Shown here: positions 23,503-34,554 of the stretch, in pieces
Layout of the letters: each line of letters begins with the position of its first letter
Position numbering within the stretch: position 1 is the stretch's first letter
Assembly (NCBI GenBank): GCA_029204225.1
Contig: CM055101.1
Location: forward strand, 2,288,528-2,352,527
Reading direction: 5' to 3'
Origin: Diphasiastrum complanatum
Taxonomy: Eukaryota > Streptophyta > Lycopodiopsida > Lycopodiales > Lycopodiaceae
DNA length: 64,000 nt
Notes under the pieces: model-generated
Database searches by the model: none
What the model was told of the DNA's origin: nothing
The model's input: only the letters and a program-made list of their open reading frames with translations
Made by a program: the position numbers and the translations under genes

Positions 23503-24097
23503 CTATGATTGAGGTGGAAGAGCACTGGAGCCTTGATTATATCATATCATAGTTGGTTCTTCTTCATAACAATCTACCCAATTATTTCATATTCATTATT
23601 GATGAAAGACTTATAAGTAATTCATAACTATTGCCTATGAAAATGAGTATATTCAACATGATGTTGTATACAAATATAAGTGCACTAACATTATTTGCTT
23701 ATTATTGTAGCTACAAAAAAAAACAGGAGCCGATAACATGCTACAAAGATCTACCATCAACAATCACTATTGTGGAGGAGCAATAGAAAAATATGCAATC
23801 ATGTTTACTCAATGTATAGACACTATATTCCAATAAGAAGAAGCCATGGTTGGTGGGCATCAATACAAATGTTGTGAAAGAGCAATCAAAACAATCATTT
23901 GTGAAATGTAAATATTTTGGAATTCATGTATAGACTCTTTATTTTAATAAAAGAAAGCCAAACTGGGCATGAGTACAGATTTACAAAGAGAACTATGCTA
24001 TCTTTAAAAGTCATTGTATTGAATTCTTATTACAATAAATTGGAGCCTATTTCTCTATCAATATATTTTAATAATTTCTATGCATTGTATAATATTT

Positions 24098-25685
24098 CTA
24101 TGTTTTGCCATCTATAATTGTTGCGTCTTTGTTCCGGATGACTACATCCTCATTAGCTTCAAGCAGATCACGAGGTGGTGTCCTCGGTTGAGATGTTGAC
24201 CTAGCCAATATGATGAGGATGATCTCTTGTCGAAACATGTACACGTCGCCTATTGTGTGATCATGGAGAGTAAACTACAAGAAGAAATATCATATATTAG
24301 ATGAAGATTTATGATAAACAATCATAATTCTTCCATGAGAAAAGAAACTAAATAACTCACCTTCAAAATATCAGCATCCTCCTGAATATTGTACCATTCA
24401 AAAAATAGCTTTGCATTGTAAAGAGGACACTAGACACTGCTAAATGAGTCATTTTGCTGGGGTGTATGCAATACGTTCAACAAACTAATAATGGGAGGAC
24501 GAAACTGACACTAACCAAAGATGATAAACAAAAATATGCAGAAAGTGCTCAATAATTACCTCAATGCTAACAATTTCATAGGCCCCATGCCGTAGCATTC
24601 TCTACTGAAAAGTATTTACAAATTGACGGTAACAACGAGTCAATGTCTTTATGTGTGTTACTTGCAGAATTTATCTTCACACACAAAAGATTTGTTACGT
24701 TATTTACAATTATCTTTACAGAGACTATATTCAAGCTCTAGTGATCACTACAAAATCAAAGAAGCATTCCATTAGATATATAACACAGTAACATATAATC
24801 TTAAACATGCAAATAGCAAGAGTTAAATAAAGAAACATACTTGGTATGATATGTCATCATCAGAAACTTCACAATTAGAGAGCGTCCACCAAGAAGACAC
24901 TATGCCAAGGTGTCGTTGTTGTCTTTGATGGACTGCAGAAAAAAAATTGCTGAAAAGACAGACTTCTCTTATTGAAATTGCAGGAGAGGGAGACCCACCT
25001 CTATCACTGGATCACTAATAGAAGCTCTCATGTCCTTCAACTGAATACAGTCAGGGATCCTAAAATTAAGACTAAAGCCAATTTCTTCTATTTTGAAAAA
25101 AATTGGCATGCCGATATTATCTAGAGCTTCCTATATATCTTTCTCAAACTTTAGATAATCTTCAGGATCCAAATATGATATAGGGGTGAGAGGAATAGTA
25201 CTTACAACAATAGTATCTATTTGAGGAACATAGGGGTTATTGATAGTTACAGAAGGATTATCCAAAAAATTTGTAGCTATGTCGACCACAGTATCTAGGG
25301 CAATATTATCTAAAATGGCATCACCTCTAGAGGAGGAGGATTGGAGGTTCATACATCATACTTTTTTTGGAGCTTGAGCTGAGATTTTCAGACTCCGTTT
25401 AGGGGCCTTTTTCTTGCGAGGCCTCTTTGTGAAAAGATTAGTCCTATCAATAGGCTCATCCCTAGGAGCAAAGGGATCACCCTTGTGAAGTCTACAATAT
25501 CTATCTCTAAGTCTATACAAAATTTGAAAATTCTTGGGCATTATGGTGATCCGCTTAGCATGAATAGAAACCAAAAATGAATCTTCAAAACGCAGGCTCA
25601 TATAGTCCTCCATTGACTCCTACAAGCATTGTAATACTGCAAGTGTGAATCTAACAAAACTGGCTAGATTATCCCTCGTAATCTG
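24098..25685 (-). pseudogene. histone H3-fold gene, 3' part: rest of histone fold plus long C-terminal region
   Basis: Minus strand. Immediately after the copia insertion the frame resumes with the second half of an H3-type histone fold: RFTLAVLQCL, then a TAG stop (25622-25620) where H3 has Gln, then EDYMSLRFEDS and SIHAKRITIMPK, close to H3 FEDTNLCAIHAKRVTIMPK. A basic tail (KRPRKKKAPKR) follows, then a TGA (25358-25356), and the same frame continues to a TAG (25133-25131) and on to a possible splice donor at 24998. Likely further exons are 24932-24841, about 24672-24560, 24510-24361 and 24274-24098. They have good splice signals (TTTTCTGCAG, GGTTAG, CTTGTAG acceptors; GTATGT, GTAATT, GTGAGT donors) and a final TAG at 24100. 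The C-terminal region (CPLYNAKLFFEWYN, HTIGDVYMFRQEI) matches no family I know. In-frame stops show that the locus is dead or badly decayed. Confidence 0.6.
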
Positions 25686-26367
25686 TGTAAAAATTACAGC
25701 AAATAAGGATCCTAAAACACTTGAAATGATGAGGAAAACAATAGATTATGATTTCATAAGATTAGCACAAGTTGAACCATCAAAATCCATCAAAAATCTA
25801 TGCTTGAACCTCACTAAATGGTCCAAATCCTTGAAGAAGACTTCACACGTGTGAAAGTACGGCCTCCCACAGTCTGATTACTGTACACCAAACCTACATT
25901 CAATCCTATAGTCATTAGTAATCACAAGTACTCAAACAATTATGAACATAGAGAGCAATTGCACCATTATGAGAGAAAAAACATGAAATTGCTTGATTGA
26001 TTTTGGTGAGATATCATCACCTATATATACATGATCCATCACGGTTTTGGGCAGGTATGAGTAGCCCTAAACCTATCCCTAATGCTAATTTTGGTGGATC
26101 TTTCATCCCTACCAGGTTAGGGTTGGAATCTTGGAGATCCCTCAACAATGCAAAAATTACCAAAAATAGCTCCTATTTTTTTTCCCTTGTATCTAAGCAT
26201 AATCTGGACTCATTCCAAAGGTTCTAACACTTAGGTCTACTTGAGAACATCCTTATGAATGGAATCCTATGCTATTTGGCACGTGTGACAAGCCACATCA
26301 TGACCATCTAACTATTTACAAGTCATATGACCAAAACTAGTCAAGCTAGAATTGTGAATTTTTAACA
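25686..26367 (-). repeat. 3' LTR of copia D
   Basis: 682 bp, TGTAAAAATT...AATTTTTAACA on the plus strand, with short terminal inverted repeats. It holds a CACACGTGTG palindrome at 25844-25853. Confidence 0.95.
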
Positions 26368-26380
26368 CTCCTCCTCACTA
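26368..26380 (-). other. polypurine tract of copia D
   Basis: The minus strand reads AGTGAGGAGGAG directly before the 3' LTR, the expected primer for plus-strand DNA synthesis. Confidence 0.85.
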
Positions 26381-26381
26381 T

Positions 26382-27674
26382 CTAGCTTGGTTCAATCATT
26401 GCTTTACTAATCACTCCAAGTGATGATCTGAACTTCATAAAAGGTGTCTTTTGAAGTGGTTTAGTAAGTAGATCAGCTACACATTCATTGCTTGGAACAT
26501 GCTCCAAAGCAATCTCCTTGGCTTGCACCATTTCTCTCACAAAGTGATGGCATATCTCAATGTGCTTAGATCTTGCATGGAAGATTGGGTTAGATGCAAG
26601 GTGTTGAGCTGATATATTGTCATTGTAGATGATTGGTGCCTCCTCTGAATCCATGATCTTTAGTTCCACCAATAATCTCTTGATCCAAAGTACCTCCTTT
26701 GTAGTGGTTGTCAAAGCTTTGTACTCGACCTCGGTTGAAGATAGAGATATAGTTTCTTGCTTTTTTGAAAGCCATGAAACCACACCTTCTCCTATGAAAG
26801 TTGAATAGGCACTTGTTGATTTCCTATCCCTCTTGTCCCCTGCAAAATCTGAATCACTAAATGCATGAAGGTTAATCACATCTCCTCTATATAGAATCCC
26901 AAAATCCAATGTACCCGAGATGTATCTTAGAATCCTCTTAGTCTTTTTCCAATGGATATTCAATGGCTTTTGCATGGATTGGCTCAACCTACATACACTA
27001 AAGCTAAGATCTGGTCTAGTTATAGTGATCCACATTAAGGAACCTATAAGTTGCCTAAACAAAGTGATGTCCATGAAGGATCTTTCATCATCTTCATTTG
27101 GCACTTTTACATCTTGCTCCATTGGTGTGTCAACACTTTTGCATACTTCCATCTTAAACTTCTTCAAAAGACTTTGAGCATAGTTTACTTGACTTATAAA
27201 GATAAAATCAGACCCTCTAAGTACTTCTATGCCTAAGATGAAGTGAAGACACCCTAGATCTACCATCTTGAACTCTAAGGATAGATCTATCTTGATTTTT
27301 TCAATACCATCAACACTATTTCCACTAATGATGATGTCATCTACATAAATGAGTAAAAGTACAATACCAACATCATCAAACTTAATGTAAAGAGTAGGAT
27401 CATATTCACTTTGAACAGAAGAAAGTGAAATAAGATAGCAATGTAGTCTTGAATTCCAAGATCTCGAGGCTTGCTTCAAGCCATAGATGCTTCTTTGGAG
27501 ATGGCATACTTTGTTCTCCATTCCATGCTTGATGAACCCTTGTGGCTGCTCCATATAGATATCTTCTTCCAAAAAACCATTCAAGAAAGCATTAGAGACA
27601 TTCATTTGACATAGAATCCATCCAAAATGTGATGCAAGTGCAATGATTAGCCTTATTGTGACCATCTTGGCCAC
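26382..27674 (-). CDS. copia D reverse transcriptase and RNase H
   Basis: 430 codons from the APVAKMVT region onward. It carries DVTN-like MNVSNAFLNG, the catalytic YVDDIIISG, the SLYGLKQA-like SIYGLKQASRSW, and a copia RNase H with [21 protein letters not shown] and HARSKHIEI, and it ends at TAG just before the polypurine tract. It is normally the C-terminal half of one gag-pol polyprotein. Here it is separated from the upstream frame (27731-30202) by a frameshift at about 27740, where 7 bp present in the related copia E are missing. The nominal Met is internal, not a true start. Replication protein for an LTR retrotransposon, acting in cytoplasmic particles. Confidence 0.92.
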   Translation of the reverse strand: MAKMVTIRLIIALASHFGWILCQMNVSNAFLNGFLEEDIYMEQPQGFIKHGMENKVCHLQRSIYGLKQASRSWNSRLHCYLISLSSVQSEYDPTLYIKFDDVGIVLLLIYVDDIIISGNSVDGIEKIKIDLSLEFKMVDLGCLHFILGIEVLRGSDFIFISQVNYAQSLLKKFKMEVCKSVDTPMEQDVKVPNEDDERSFMDITLFRQLIGSLMWITITRPDLSFSVCRLSQSMQKPLNIHWKKTKRILRYISGTLDFGILYRGDVINLHAFSDSDFAGDKRDRKSTSAYSTFIGEGVVSWLSKKQETISLSSTEVEYKALTTTTKEVLWIKRLLVELKIMDSEEAPIIYNDNISAQHLASNPIFHARSKHIEICHHFVREMVQAKEIALEHVPSNECVADLLTKPLQKTPFMKFRSSLGVISKAMIEPS

Positions 27675-27730
27675 GGGTGCAAAAGTTTCCTCATAGTCTA
27701 TCCCTCTCTCTTGAGCATAACCTTTTGCAA

Positions 27731-30202
27731 CTAATCTTGCTTGTTAACACTCCCATTTGCATTCAACTTAAGCTTGAAGACCCACTTGCATCCTATTACA
27801 TTCCTTTGAGGTCTCTCAACAAGCAACCAAGTTTCATTCTCAATCAAGGCATCATACTCATCCAACATAGCTTTATACCATTCTTTGGAGTTCAATGCAT
27901 CTTCAACATTAGACGGTTCTTCAAAACTAGATAAAGCATAAGAAGTGGATGAGATACCCTCAACTTGCTGTCCTTTGCCTTGATATGTGAGCCTTGATGG
28001 CTCCACTTTTGCCCTTGAAGATCTCCTTGGTGTGATAGGTGGGTTTGGTGCTTGCTCCTCCATGAGCTCCTCCTCAAAACCAAGATCTTGCTCCTCGGCC
28101 ATCTTCTTCTTGATTGTTGGAGCACTTGAGCCTTCTTCAAGCATATGCATATGATGTTCATCAAAGATGACATCCCTTGAAACAACAAATTTGTTCAAGG
28201 ATGGGAGATAGACTTTGTAGCCCTTGCTTGAGCTTGCATATCCAAGCATGATCCCTCTTGTGGAAGATGGATCCTCCTTGGTTCTTGTTTCCAATGGCAC
28301 ATGCACATAACATATACACCCAAAAACTTTCAAGTGATTAAGATTGGGTTTCTTTCCATACAACATCTCATAAGGAGTTTTGCCTTCAATTGCTTTGCAA
28401 GACACCCTATTCATCAAGTAGTTTGCACATACAAGAGACTCACCCCAAAAGGATTTGGGCAAACAAGCATCTAATCTTAAAGCCTTAGAACATTCACATA
28501 ATGTTCTATTCCTTCTTTCAGCAACTCCATTTTGTTGAGGAGTGTAAGGACAAGAAGTCTCTTTCTTGATCCCTTCCTCCTCACAAAAGGCCTTGAACTC
28601 ATTGGAGATGAATTCTCCACCATTGTCACTTCTAAGAATCTTGATGCTATGATTATGATGCTTTTCCACAAACAACTTGAACTTTACAAAAGTATCAAAT
28701 ACTTGAGACTTGAAGGAAAGTAAGAACACCCAACAATATCTTGAGTAGTCATCAATGAAGGTTAAAAACATGGATGAACCTCCATTAGATTTGGTGCTAG
28801 CAATGTGCACATCCGAGTGTATGAGTTCAAGAGGATGAGATGACTTTGTGATGGAGTTAGGAAACACCTTCTTATGTGCCTTGGATAAGGCACAAGCTTC
28901 ACAAACCTTGTCTTCCTTCCCAATAGACCTTGGTAGGCCTAAAGCATACTCCTCCTTGATCATAGCCTCCATGGAACCCGAGTTGACATGTCCAAGTCTT
29001 TTGTGCCATAAAGTAAAGGTAGATATTTTGCTCTTCTCGGCCAACATGACAACATTAGTATCCACAAATGCATCCAGCTTATAAAGTTTGCCAAGTCTAG
29101 TGCCCTTAGCCACTATCTTACCCTTCTTCTTGATGAAACATTCATTTGAAGCAAAGTCAACATTGAAACCATTGTCTACCATTTGGCCAACACTTAGTAG
29201 ATTCTTTGTTATTGTAGGAATGTACAAAACACCTTCTATGTTGATCTTTTTGGAAGATCCTAAGCAAAGGGGAATGCTACCAACTCCTTCAATCTTACAA
29301 GATTCATCATTTGCTGTATAGATAGACTTTATAGGTCCATCATAAGATAAGAGAGAAGAGAAAAACTCCCTTTTACTAGTCATGTGTGAACTAGCACCCG
29401 AGTCAATCCACCAAGGATCTTCTCCTTTGAAGCTTGTTGAAAAACATATGGACATCATGAGAGAGTCCTCATGTGAACTCTCCTCCTCCTCCTCTTTGCT
29501 CATGTTGGCTTGGCTTTGATCTTGCTTCCTCTTGAAGCATTCCGAGGCATAATGCCCCATCTTGCTACAATAGTAGCACTTCACATTTGATTTATCCTTC
29601 TTGACTTTGGTGGTTGATGGAGATGCCTTTGGGGGTCCTTCTTGATCCTCAAGCTTTGTAGACTTCTTGAATGTTGATCCTTTGCCTTTGGACTTGCCTT
29701 TGCCTTTGGTAAAGAGAGCTTGGTCATCTCCACCTTGGATGGAAAGCCTATCCACCCTCTCTTGCATTTGGCTCCTTCTTGATTTCTCAGCCATGAGTGT
29801 GCCTTGGAGTTCTTCAAGTATAGGTAGCTTACCCATAATTGCATATCCCTGAACCAAATTGTCAAATTTAAAGCTTAGTCCATTCAATATGAGTTGAACA
29901 AGCTCTTCATCCTTGATAGGGTCACCTATAAAGGCTAGCTCTTTGTTCAATTCCTTTACTCTTAGGACAAAAGTATGTGCACTCTCTCCTTTCTTTTGAT
30001 AGCTTCTATAGATTTGATTCTTCAAAGCTAACATTCTAGTTTGGTTCTTGGATTCATAGACCTTTTGCAAAGTCTCCCAAGCATCTTGAGCTGAAGTGCA
30101 ATCTCCTACCTCTCTTAAGAGTTCATTTGCAACATTCATTTTTATGCAATGTAGTGTATTTGGCTTTTTCTTGAGGATGAAGAGGTTCACCCTCCTTACC
30201 AT
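27731..30202 (-). CDS. copia D gag-protease-integrase polyprotein (823 codons)
   Basis: In order: UBN2-type gag (GESAHTFVLRVKEL, LVQLILNGLS), a CCHC zinc knuckle at about residue 209 (CYYCSKMGHYASEC), an aspartic protease (WWIDSGASSHM) at about 265, a pre-integrase domain (LWHKRLGHVNSG), and an integrase core with FIDDYSRY, RSDNGGEF and PQQNGVAERRNRTL. It ends early at TAG 27733-27731 because of the 7-bp deletion, just inside the reverse transcriptase domain. The apparent start at 30202 is not the original one. Gag sequence continues upstream in another frame (NYSIWKVRMESIM, to about 30300), so a small indel separates the gag N-terminus. I found no upstream ATG that I trust. Confidence 0.92.
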   Translation of the reverse strand: MVRRVNLFILKKKPNTLHCIKMNVANELLREVGDCTSAQDAWETLQKVYESKNQTRMLALKNQIYRSYQKKGESAHTFVLRVKELNKELAFIGDPIKDEELVQLILNGLSFKFDNLVQGYAIMGKLPILEELQGTLMAEKSRRSQMQERVDRLSIQGGDDQALFTKGKGKSKGKGSTFKKSTKLEDQEGPPKASPSTTKVKKDKSNVKCYYCSKMGHYASECFKRKQDQSQANMSKEEEEESSHEDSLMMSICFSTSFKGEDPWWIDSGASSHMTSKREFFSSLLSYDGPIKSIYTANDESCKIEGVGSIPLCLGSSKKINIEGVLYIPTITKNLLSVGQMVDNGFNVDFASNECFIKKKGKIVAKGTRLGKLYKLDAFVDTNVVMLAEKSKISTFTLWHKRLGHVNSGSMEAMIKEEYALGLPRSIGKEDKVCEACALSKAHKKVFPNSITKSSHPLELIHSDVHIASTKSNGGSSMFLTFIDDYSRYCWVFLLSFKSQVFDTFVKFKLFVEKHHNHSIKILRSDNGGEFISNEFKAFCEEEGIKKETSCPYTPQQNGVAERRNRTLCECSKALRLDACLPKSFWGESLVCANYLMNRVSCKAIEGKTPYEMLYGKKPNLNHLKVFGCICYVHVPLETRTKEDPSSTRGIMLGYASSSKGYKVYLPSLNKFVVSRDVIFDEHHMHMLEEGSSAPTIKKKMAEEQDLGFEEELMEEQAPNPPITPRRSSRAKVEPSRLTYQGKGQQVEGISSTSYALSSFEEPSNVEDALNSKEWYKAMLDEYDALIENETWLLVERPQRNVIGCKWVFKLKLNANGSVNKQD

Positions 30203-31122
30203 TCACAATTTCCATCAGATCTTGCATGATCATGATAGATTCCATTCTAACTTTCCATATGGAATAGTTAGTTTTGTTAAGCCTTTCATTAGTATCCAAA
30301 AGATATGCATTTATAGATGTCGTCTAGTCTCCTAATCAAGGACTTGACACAAATGAAGGTTACTTCTATTGATTTGATTGAAGGTCTACCTTATCCCACT
30401 TCTTAGGGACCTGAAAAGATCAGTAATAGACTTCCTATAAAGATTTAAGAATGATCTCTAACAAAATCAAATCATAGAATACTAGAAACAATGCACTTGC
30501 TTGATTGAAGTAGACAATACTAGTAGAATTGCCCCTCTTTCTATAAAGAACATTAAAGCTTCCAAATGATCTGATCAAGAGTGAATTTCAGCAACCTAAT
30601 ATACTTCCAAAATCACTTGTAAAAGATCTAAATGGAACTTAATGAGGATGCAACACAATCTACTATCCAATCACAAGCAAAAAATGATCAAAATTGATGA
30701 AAAATTGATCTAATTTGGTGCATAAGTCAAGCAATGGTTGGACTGAACCTAAATCACTTTAGGAGGTGTCTACTACACCTTAGAACAACCTTGAAGAGTC
30801 CCCAAAACTCTGATCTTACCTCTCCTTGAATGCTAGAAAGCCTCCTCTATGAAATCACCTCCAAAACTTGCTTAGAAATCAATGCTTGGAGCAAGCAAAA
30901 CTTGCTATCTTGGTAATGTGAATTGAATTCAACTTTGCCTCTGGTTTTAGACACCTAAACACCTGCAAATGAAGTCACACAACACCAATCTCCAATGTAT
31001 TTGACTCACTTTGAGTTCTAGAATCAATACTAGATGCTAAGATCCAATCTACACAAGATTTAGATAAAAAATTGTGATCAAATTGAATGAAAACCAAAGA
31101 TTTAGCTCATTTCAGCCTTTAG

Positions 31123-31134
31123 GCTCTGATACCA
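31123..31134 (-). other. primer binding site of copia D
   Basis: The minus strand reads TGGTATCAGAGC, directly touching the 5' LTR at 31135. This is the initiator-Met tRNA type. Confidence 0.95.
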
Positions 31135-31816
31135 TGTAAAAATTACAGCAAATAAGGATCCTAAAACACTTGAAATGATGAGGAAAACAATAGATTATGA
31201 TTTCATAAGATTAGCACAAGTTAAACCATCAAAATCCATCAAAAATCTATGCTTGAACCTCACTAAATGGCCCAAATCCTTGAAGAAGACTTCACACGTG
31301 TGAAAGTACGGCCTCCCACAGTCTGAGTACTGTACACCAGACCTACATTCAATCCTATAATCATTAGTAATCACAAGTACTCAAACAATTATGAACATAG
31401 AGAGCAATTGCACCATTATGAGAGAAAAAACATGAAATTGCTTGATTGATTTTGGTGAGATATCATCACCTATATATACATGATCCATCACGGTTTTGGG
31501 CAGATATGAGTAGCCCTAAACCTATCCCTAATGCTAATTTTGGTGGATCTTTCATCCCTACCAGGTTAGGGTTGGAATCTTGGAGATCCCTCAACAATGC
31601 AAAAATTACCAAAAATAGCTCCTATTTTTTTTCCCTTGTATCTAAGCATAATTTGGACTCATTCCAAAGGTTCTAACACTTAGGTCTACTTGAGAACATC
31701 CTTATGAATGGAATCCTATGCTATTTGGCACGTGTGACAAGCCACATCATGACCATCTAACTATTTACAAGTCATATGACCAAAACTAGTCAAGCTAGAA
31801 TTGTGAATTTTTAACA
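31135..31816 (-). repeat. 5' LTR of copia D
   Basis: 682 bp, 7 mismatches to the other LTR. CACACGTGTG lies at 31293-31302. The leader between this LTR and gag (about 30300-31122) has no coding signal. Confidence 0.95.
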
Positions 31817-32055
31817 ATCTGGCGAACAGTTCTATAGAAATGGGTTCTTGGTATCAGGAGTTCAATGGATCTCTGATATTTCTTAATCTCATAGAGCCAC
31901 TTGCTCTTGTTACGCCTGGTTTGTCGTGGTAGGTTCACAATAGGCACTCTCGTGGACACAATGTTAGGAGATAATAAATCCCTCATATTTTGTTTGATCT
32001 TATCCATGTGTGAAGTGGCATTTGTTCTATGCGAAGGTGTACTAGCAGGGGTCAT
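31817..32055 (-). pseudogene. histone H3-fold gene, 5' part: N-terminal tail and start of the fold
   Basis: From the ATG at 32055 the frame encodes a 45-50-residue tail unlike canonical H3 (no ARTKQTARKS), then the alpha-N and alpha-1 region of an H3 fold: EIKKYQRSIELLI (H3: EIRKYQKSTELLI) and HFYRTVRQI (H3: PFQRLVREI). At codons 79-80 it is interrupted by copia D. The same frame resumes at 25680. The divergent tail and a loop 1 that is one residue longer than in H3 are features also seen in centromeric H3 variants, but the C-terminal helix keeps the canonical HAKR-TIMPK form, so I call it a divergent H3-fold protein rather than CENH3. The frame is open upstream of this ATG without another in-frame ATG downstream of the TATA box. 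Confidence 0.7.
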
Positions 32056-32233
32056 AGAAGGTTTTCTAGGCTCGCGGAGGAGTGATATGTACGGAAGAGG
32101 CAATGATATCGGTCTTGTGCGAGCGTAGTAGAAGGCGGCAATAACGAATATGAGAGGTGGCGCATAGAAGCGATGTGTACGGACGTAATATCGATCGATG
32201 AAAAAGAGCGAAAAATGGCCTCGTGATTCGCCA

Positions 32234-32240
32234 CCTTATA
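32234..32240 (-). promoter_or_regulatory. candidate TATA box of the histone-fold gene
   Basis: The minus strand reads TATAAGG about 180 bp before the ATG at 32055. A CACACGTGTG palindrome (G-box core CACGTG) lies just upstream at 32252-32261, with more CACGTG or CACATGTG words to 32475. The first ATG after the TATA box (about 32161) opens a short out-of-frame reading frame overlapping the gene start. The rest, to 33159, holds no gene I recognise. Confidence 0.4.
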
Positions 32241-33159
32241 CCCTCGGATTTCACACGTGTGGTCGCATGTGTGGGGTATGATGGTATCAACGATTGACAC
32301 GTGTCACATCCGTACTCTCGCACATGCAAGATTCCTTTAGCCAATGACAAGTTGACACATGGCAAGTGCAGGACAAATCGTCTGGCGACACATGGTAGGT
32401 GTACAGACTCACACATGTGATTGTACTTCAGTCAATCGGATGCTAACATGTGGCACGTTGATCGTTGACTCGCACGTGTGAATATACTATAAAAGGCACG
32501 TTTTCGAGCAAATTTTTTTTTTTTTTTTCTCGATTATCGCAAATATCACTTCTGTGCACACTTTACTTGTCTTGTTTAAGACCAATAACATTACACATGC
32601 ACAAGACCGATATCAGCCTTTAGAGTCCGTGCATATCGGTTTCGTGCGTCGATAGTATAATTGCTTCTTCAGATATAGGCTCCTCTCACACATAACCGAT
32701 ATTACCTGATGGCCTCCACATCTCGTGAGACCTTGTTGTCCACATTTCTCACAGAGTTTGGTATAACAAAGTGCACTGAGTACTTTAAAATCTCTTCCGC
32801 CCTTTCTTGCATGTGTTCAATACAACACAACAGAGTCCAGATGTTTTTATGACCACTACGTTAGATTTAGGGATATAATCAGTATCTCTCTAATATTTTT
32901 GGGTAATTTGTCCTTTATGCATTTTAGTAGCCTTGTGCATTATTTCCCACAGTATATAACTTCTTCAACCAATTTAAGAAGTCCACTCAGTGTAATATAT
33001 GTAAAAGAAAATGTCGTTATCTTGAGTATCAAAGTAAACTTTTTTGGTGATTTGACCAGGGGACGTACTTTAAAATAAAGAAGAGTCCATGAAAGAGAGA
33101 GAGTAAAGAGGCTCGAACAACACACGCCGTACTTGTATTGGTGGGAATTGTAATAATGG

Positions 33160-33588
33160 TTGTAAGGCCCAAGTTAAGGGAATAAGGACCCAAATGTTAA
33201 TTGGAGATACTAAAGGCCCACTATAAATAGAGGAGGTCATGATAATTTGGAGACTATCTACTTTAATGATTTTTAAGCTTTTGGTGATCTTGAAGCTTCT
33301 CTTTTAGAGCTTTAATGATAGTATTTGTGGTTCATGTGCCTACAATCACATGAGAGCTATGATCATGCTCTAGTTTCATGCCTTATCTTGTGAATGATTA
33401 ATAATGATGAAATAATGGATCCTTACTTTGCCTATTTTGGTGAAGTTTTGTTATATTTGTCTAGTTTCTTGAATTCTTGAGTATTTTTTTGATTTTTTGC
33501 ATTTCCATTATAATTTGATGTTAATGACTGGATTAGATATTTGAATGCTAAGGTTGGCACGTGAAAATTTTGGTTGGCACATGAACAT
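33160..33588 (+). repeat. copia-type LTR S with downstream primer site
   Basis: The segment starts TGTAAGGCCCAAG, has a TATA box (CTATAAATAGAGG) near 33221-33233 and ends ...CACATGAACA. Three bases later TAGTATCAGAGC (33592-33603) resembles the initiator-Met primer site. No gag follows in 33604-34554, which is AT-rich with two CACACGTGTG palindromes at 34162 and 34206. No partner LTR was found, so this is a truncated element. Confidence 0.55.
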
Positions 33589-34554
33589 TTTAGTATCAGA
33601 GCATTAGATCCTTTCTCCATCAAATTTGGTGGTTTTCTTTAAGTTTTGGTGATTTTTTCTTCTAGTTTTCTTGTTTTTTCAATTTTCAACATGTTTTGGT
33701 GTAATTTGTGACCAATTAATCTTTATTTTTGGTGTGATTTCTTATTGTTAATCGGTAGATCTTTCTTTTAGCTTCTTGGAGGTACTAGATTTTTTGATTG
33801 GAGCTAATGACCAACTTATAACTATTTTTGTGATTTCCTTCCAATTTTAGTTAGTTAAGCTTTGCAGTCTGTTAACTCCATTTTTTGCTGTACTTTTGAA
33901 AACATTTCATGATTGTAATTTATATAGGATTGTGGATCTCAGTCTCAGCTTGAATCTGAGCCAATTTTCATCCCAATTTGTGGAGAATTGACAAAGGTTT
34001 ATGACAATTCTTGTGGAAGAGGTCTAATTATAGTTTTTGGTAGAATTTTTGGGCAGAGAAGTACTTCAACTCTTCGTTTTTTGGAAGTTTTGGCCCTTTG
34101 TAATTTTTTCAGACTTTGCATTTTGAAGTTTTTTTAAAATAAAAATATATATTTTTGCTGCCACACGTGTGAGCAATTACTCACCCCTGTTATTTTTGTT
34201 GAATTCACACGTGTGGATTGTCCACAACATGTACTTGTGATCTCCTAAGGTGTGTAGATGCACCAAGATCAAGACTAGATTGAGATTCAAGATCTATCTT
34301 TGATTCTATGGCAAAAACACACTACTACATGCATTCAATCACTTCCAACTCTCACTCACAACGTGTGGGAAGTATTAAAAAATTATCTAGGTAAAAACAA
34401 GATGCTCTCCTCGGGTAGAGAGAGAAAAAACCATCATGAGCTCTCGGGTAGAGAGAGAAAGACTTAAAATCCACATAATCACCAAATCAATTAGATCCAA
34501 ATGAGGAGTACAATGATATTAGTAGATCCACGAGCTACCACTATGCTTAACTAT

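Larger units (their letters stand above)
25681..31821 (-). mobile_element. complete copia element D with target-site duplication
   Basis: The element occupies 25686-31816 with ATCTG duplicated on both sides (25681-25685 and 31817-31821). Both LTRs are 682 bp and differ at only 7 positions (6 transitions, 1 transversion), so the insertion is young. On the minus strand the order is 5' LTR, initiator-Met primer site, gag, protease, integrase, reverse transcriptase, RNase H, polypurine tract, 3' LTR. Protein motifs are well kept, but the coding region has two frameshifts: one near the gag N-terminus (about 30150-30200) and one at about 27740 just before the reverse transcriptase. The insertion splits the histone-fold gene at 24098-32055. 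Confidence 0.95.

Noticed and set aside
24098-25685. Alternative genetic code with TAG read as glutamine
   Set aside because: Many in-frame TAGs sit at Gln-like places, but copia D ends its RNase H frame with a normal TAG, the PPR gene uses the standard code, and TGA stops occur too. Mutation decay explains the pattern better.
31817-32055. Calling the histone-fold gene CENH3
   Set aside because: The tail is divergent and loop 1 is one residue longer than in H3, but the final helix keeps canonical H3 residues and the long C-terminal region is not a CENH3 feature. I left it as a divergent H3-fold protein.
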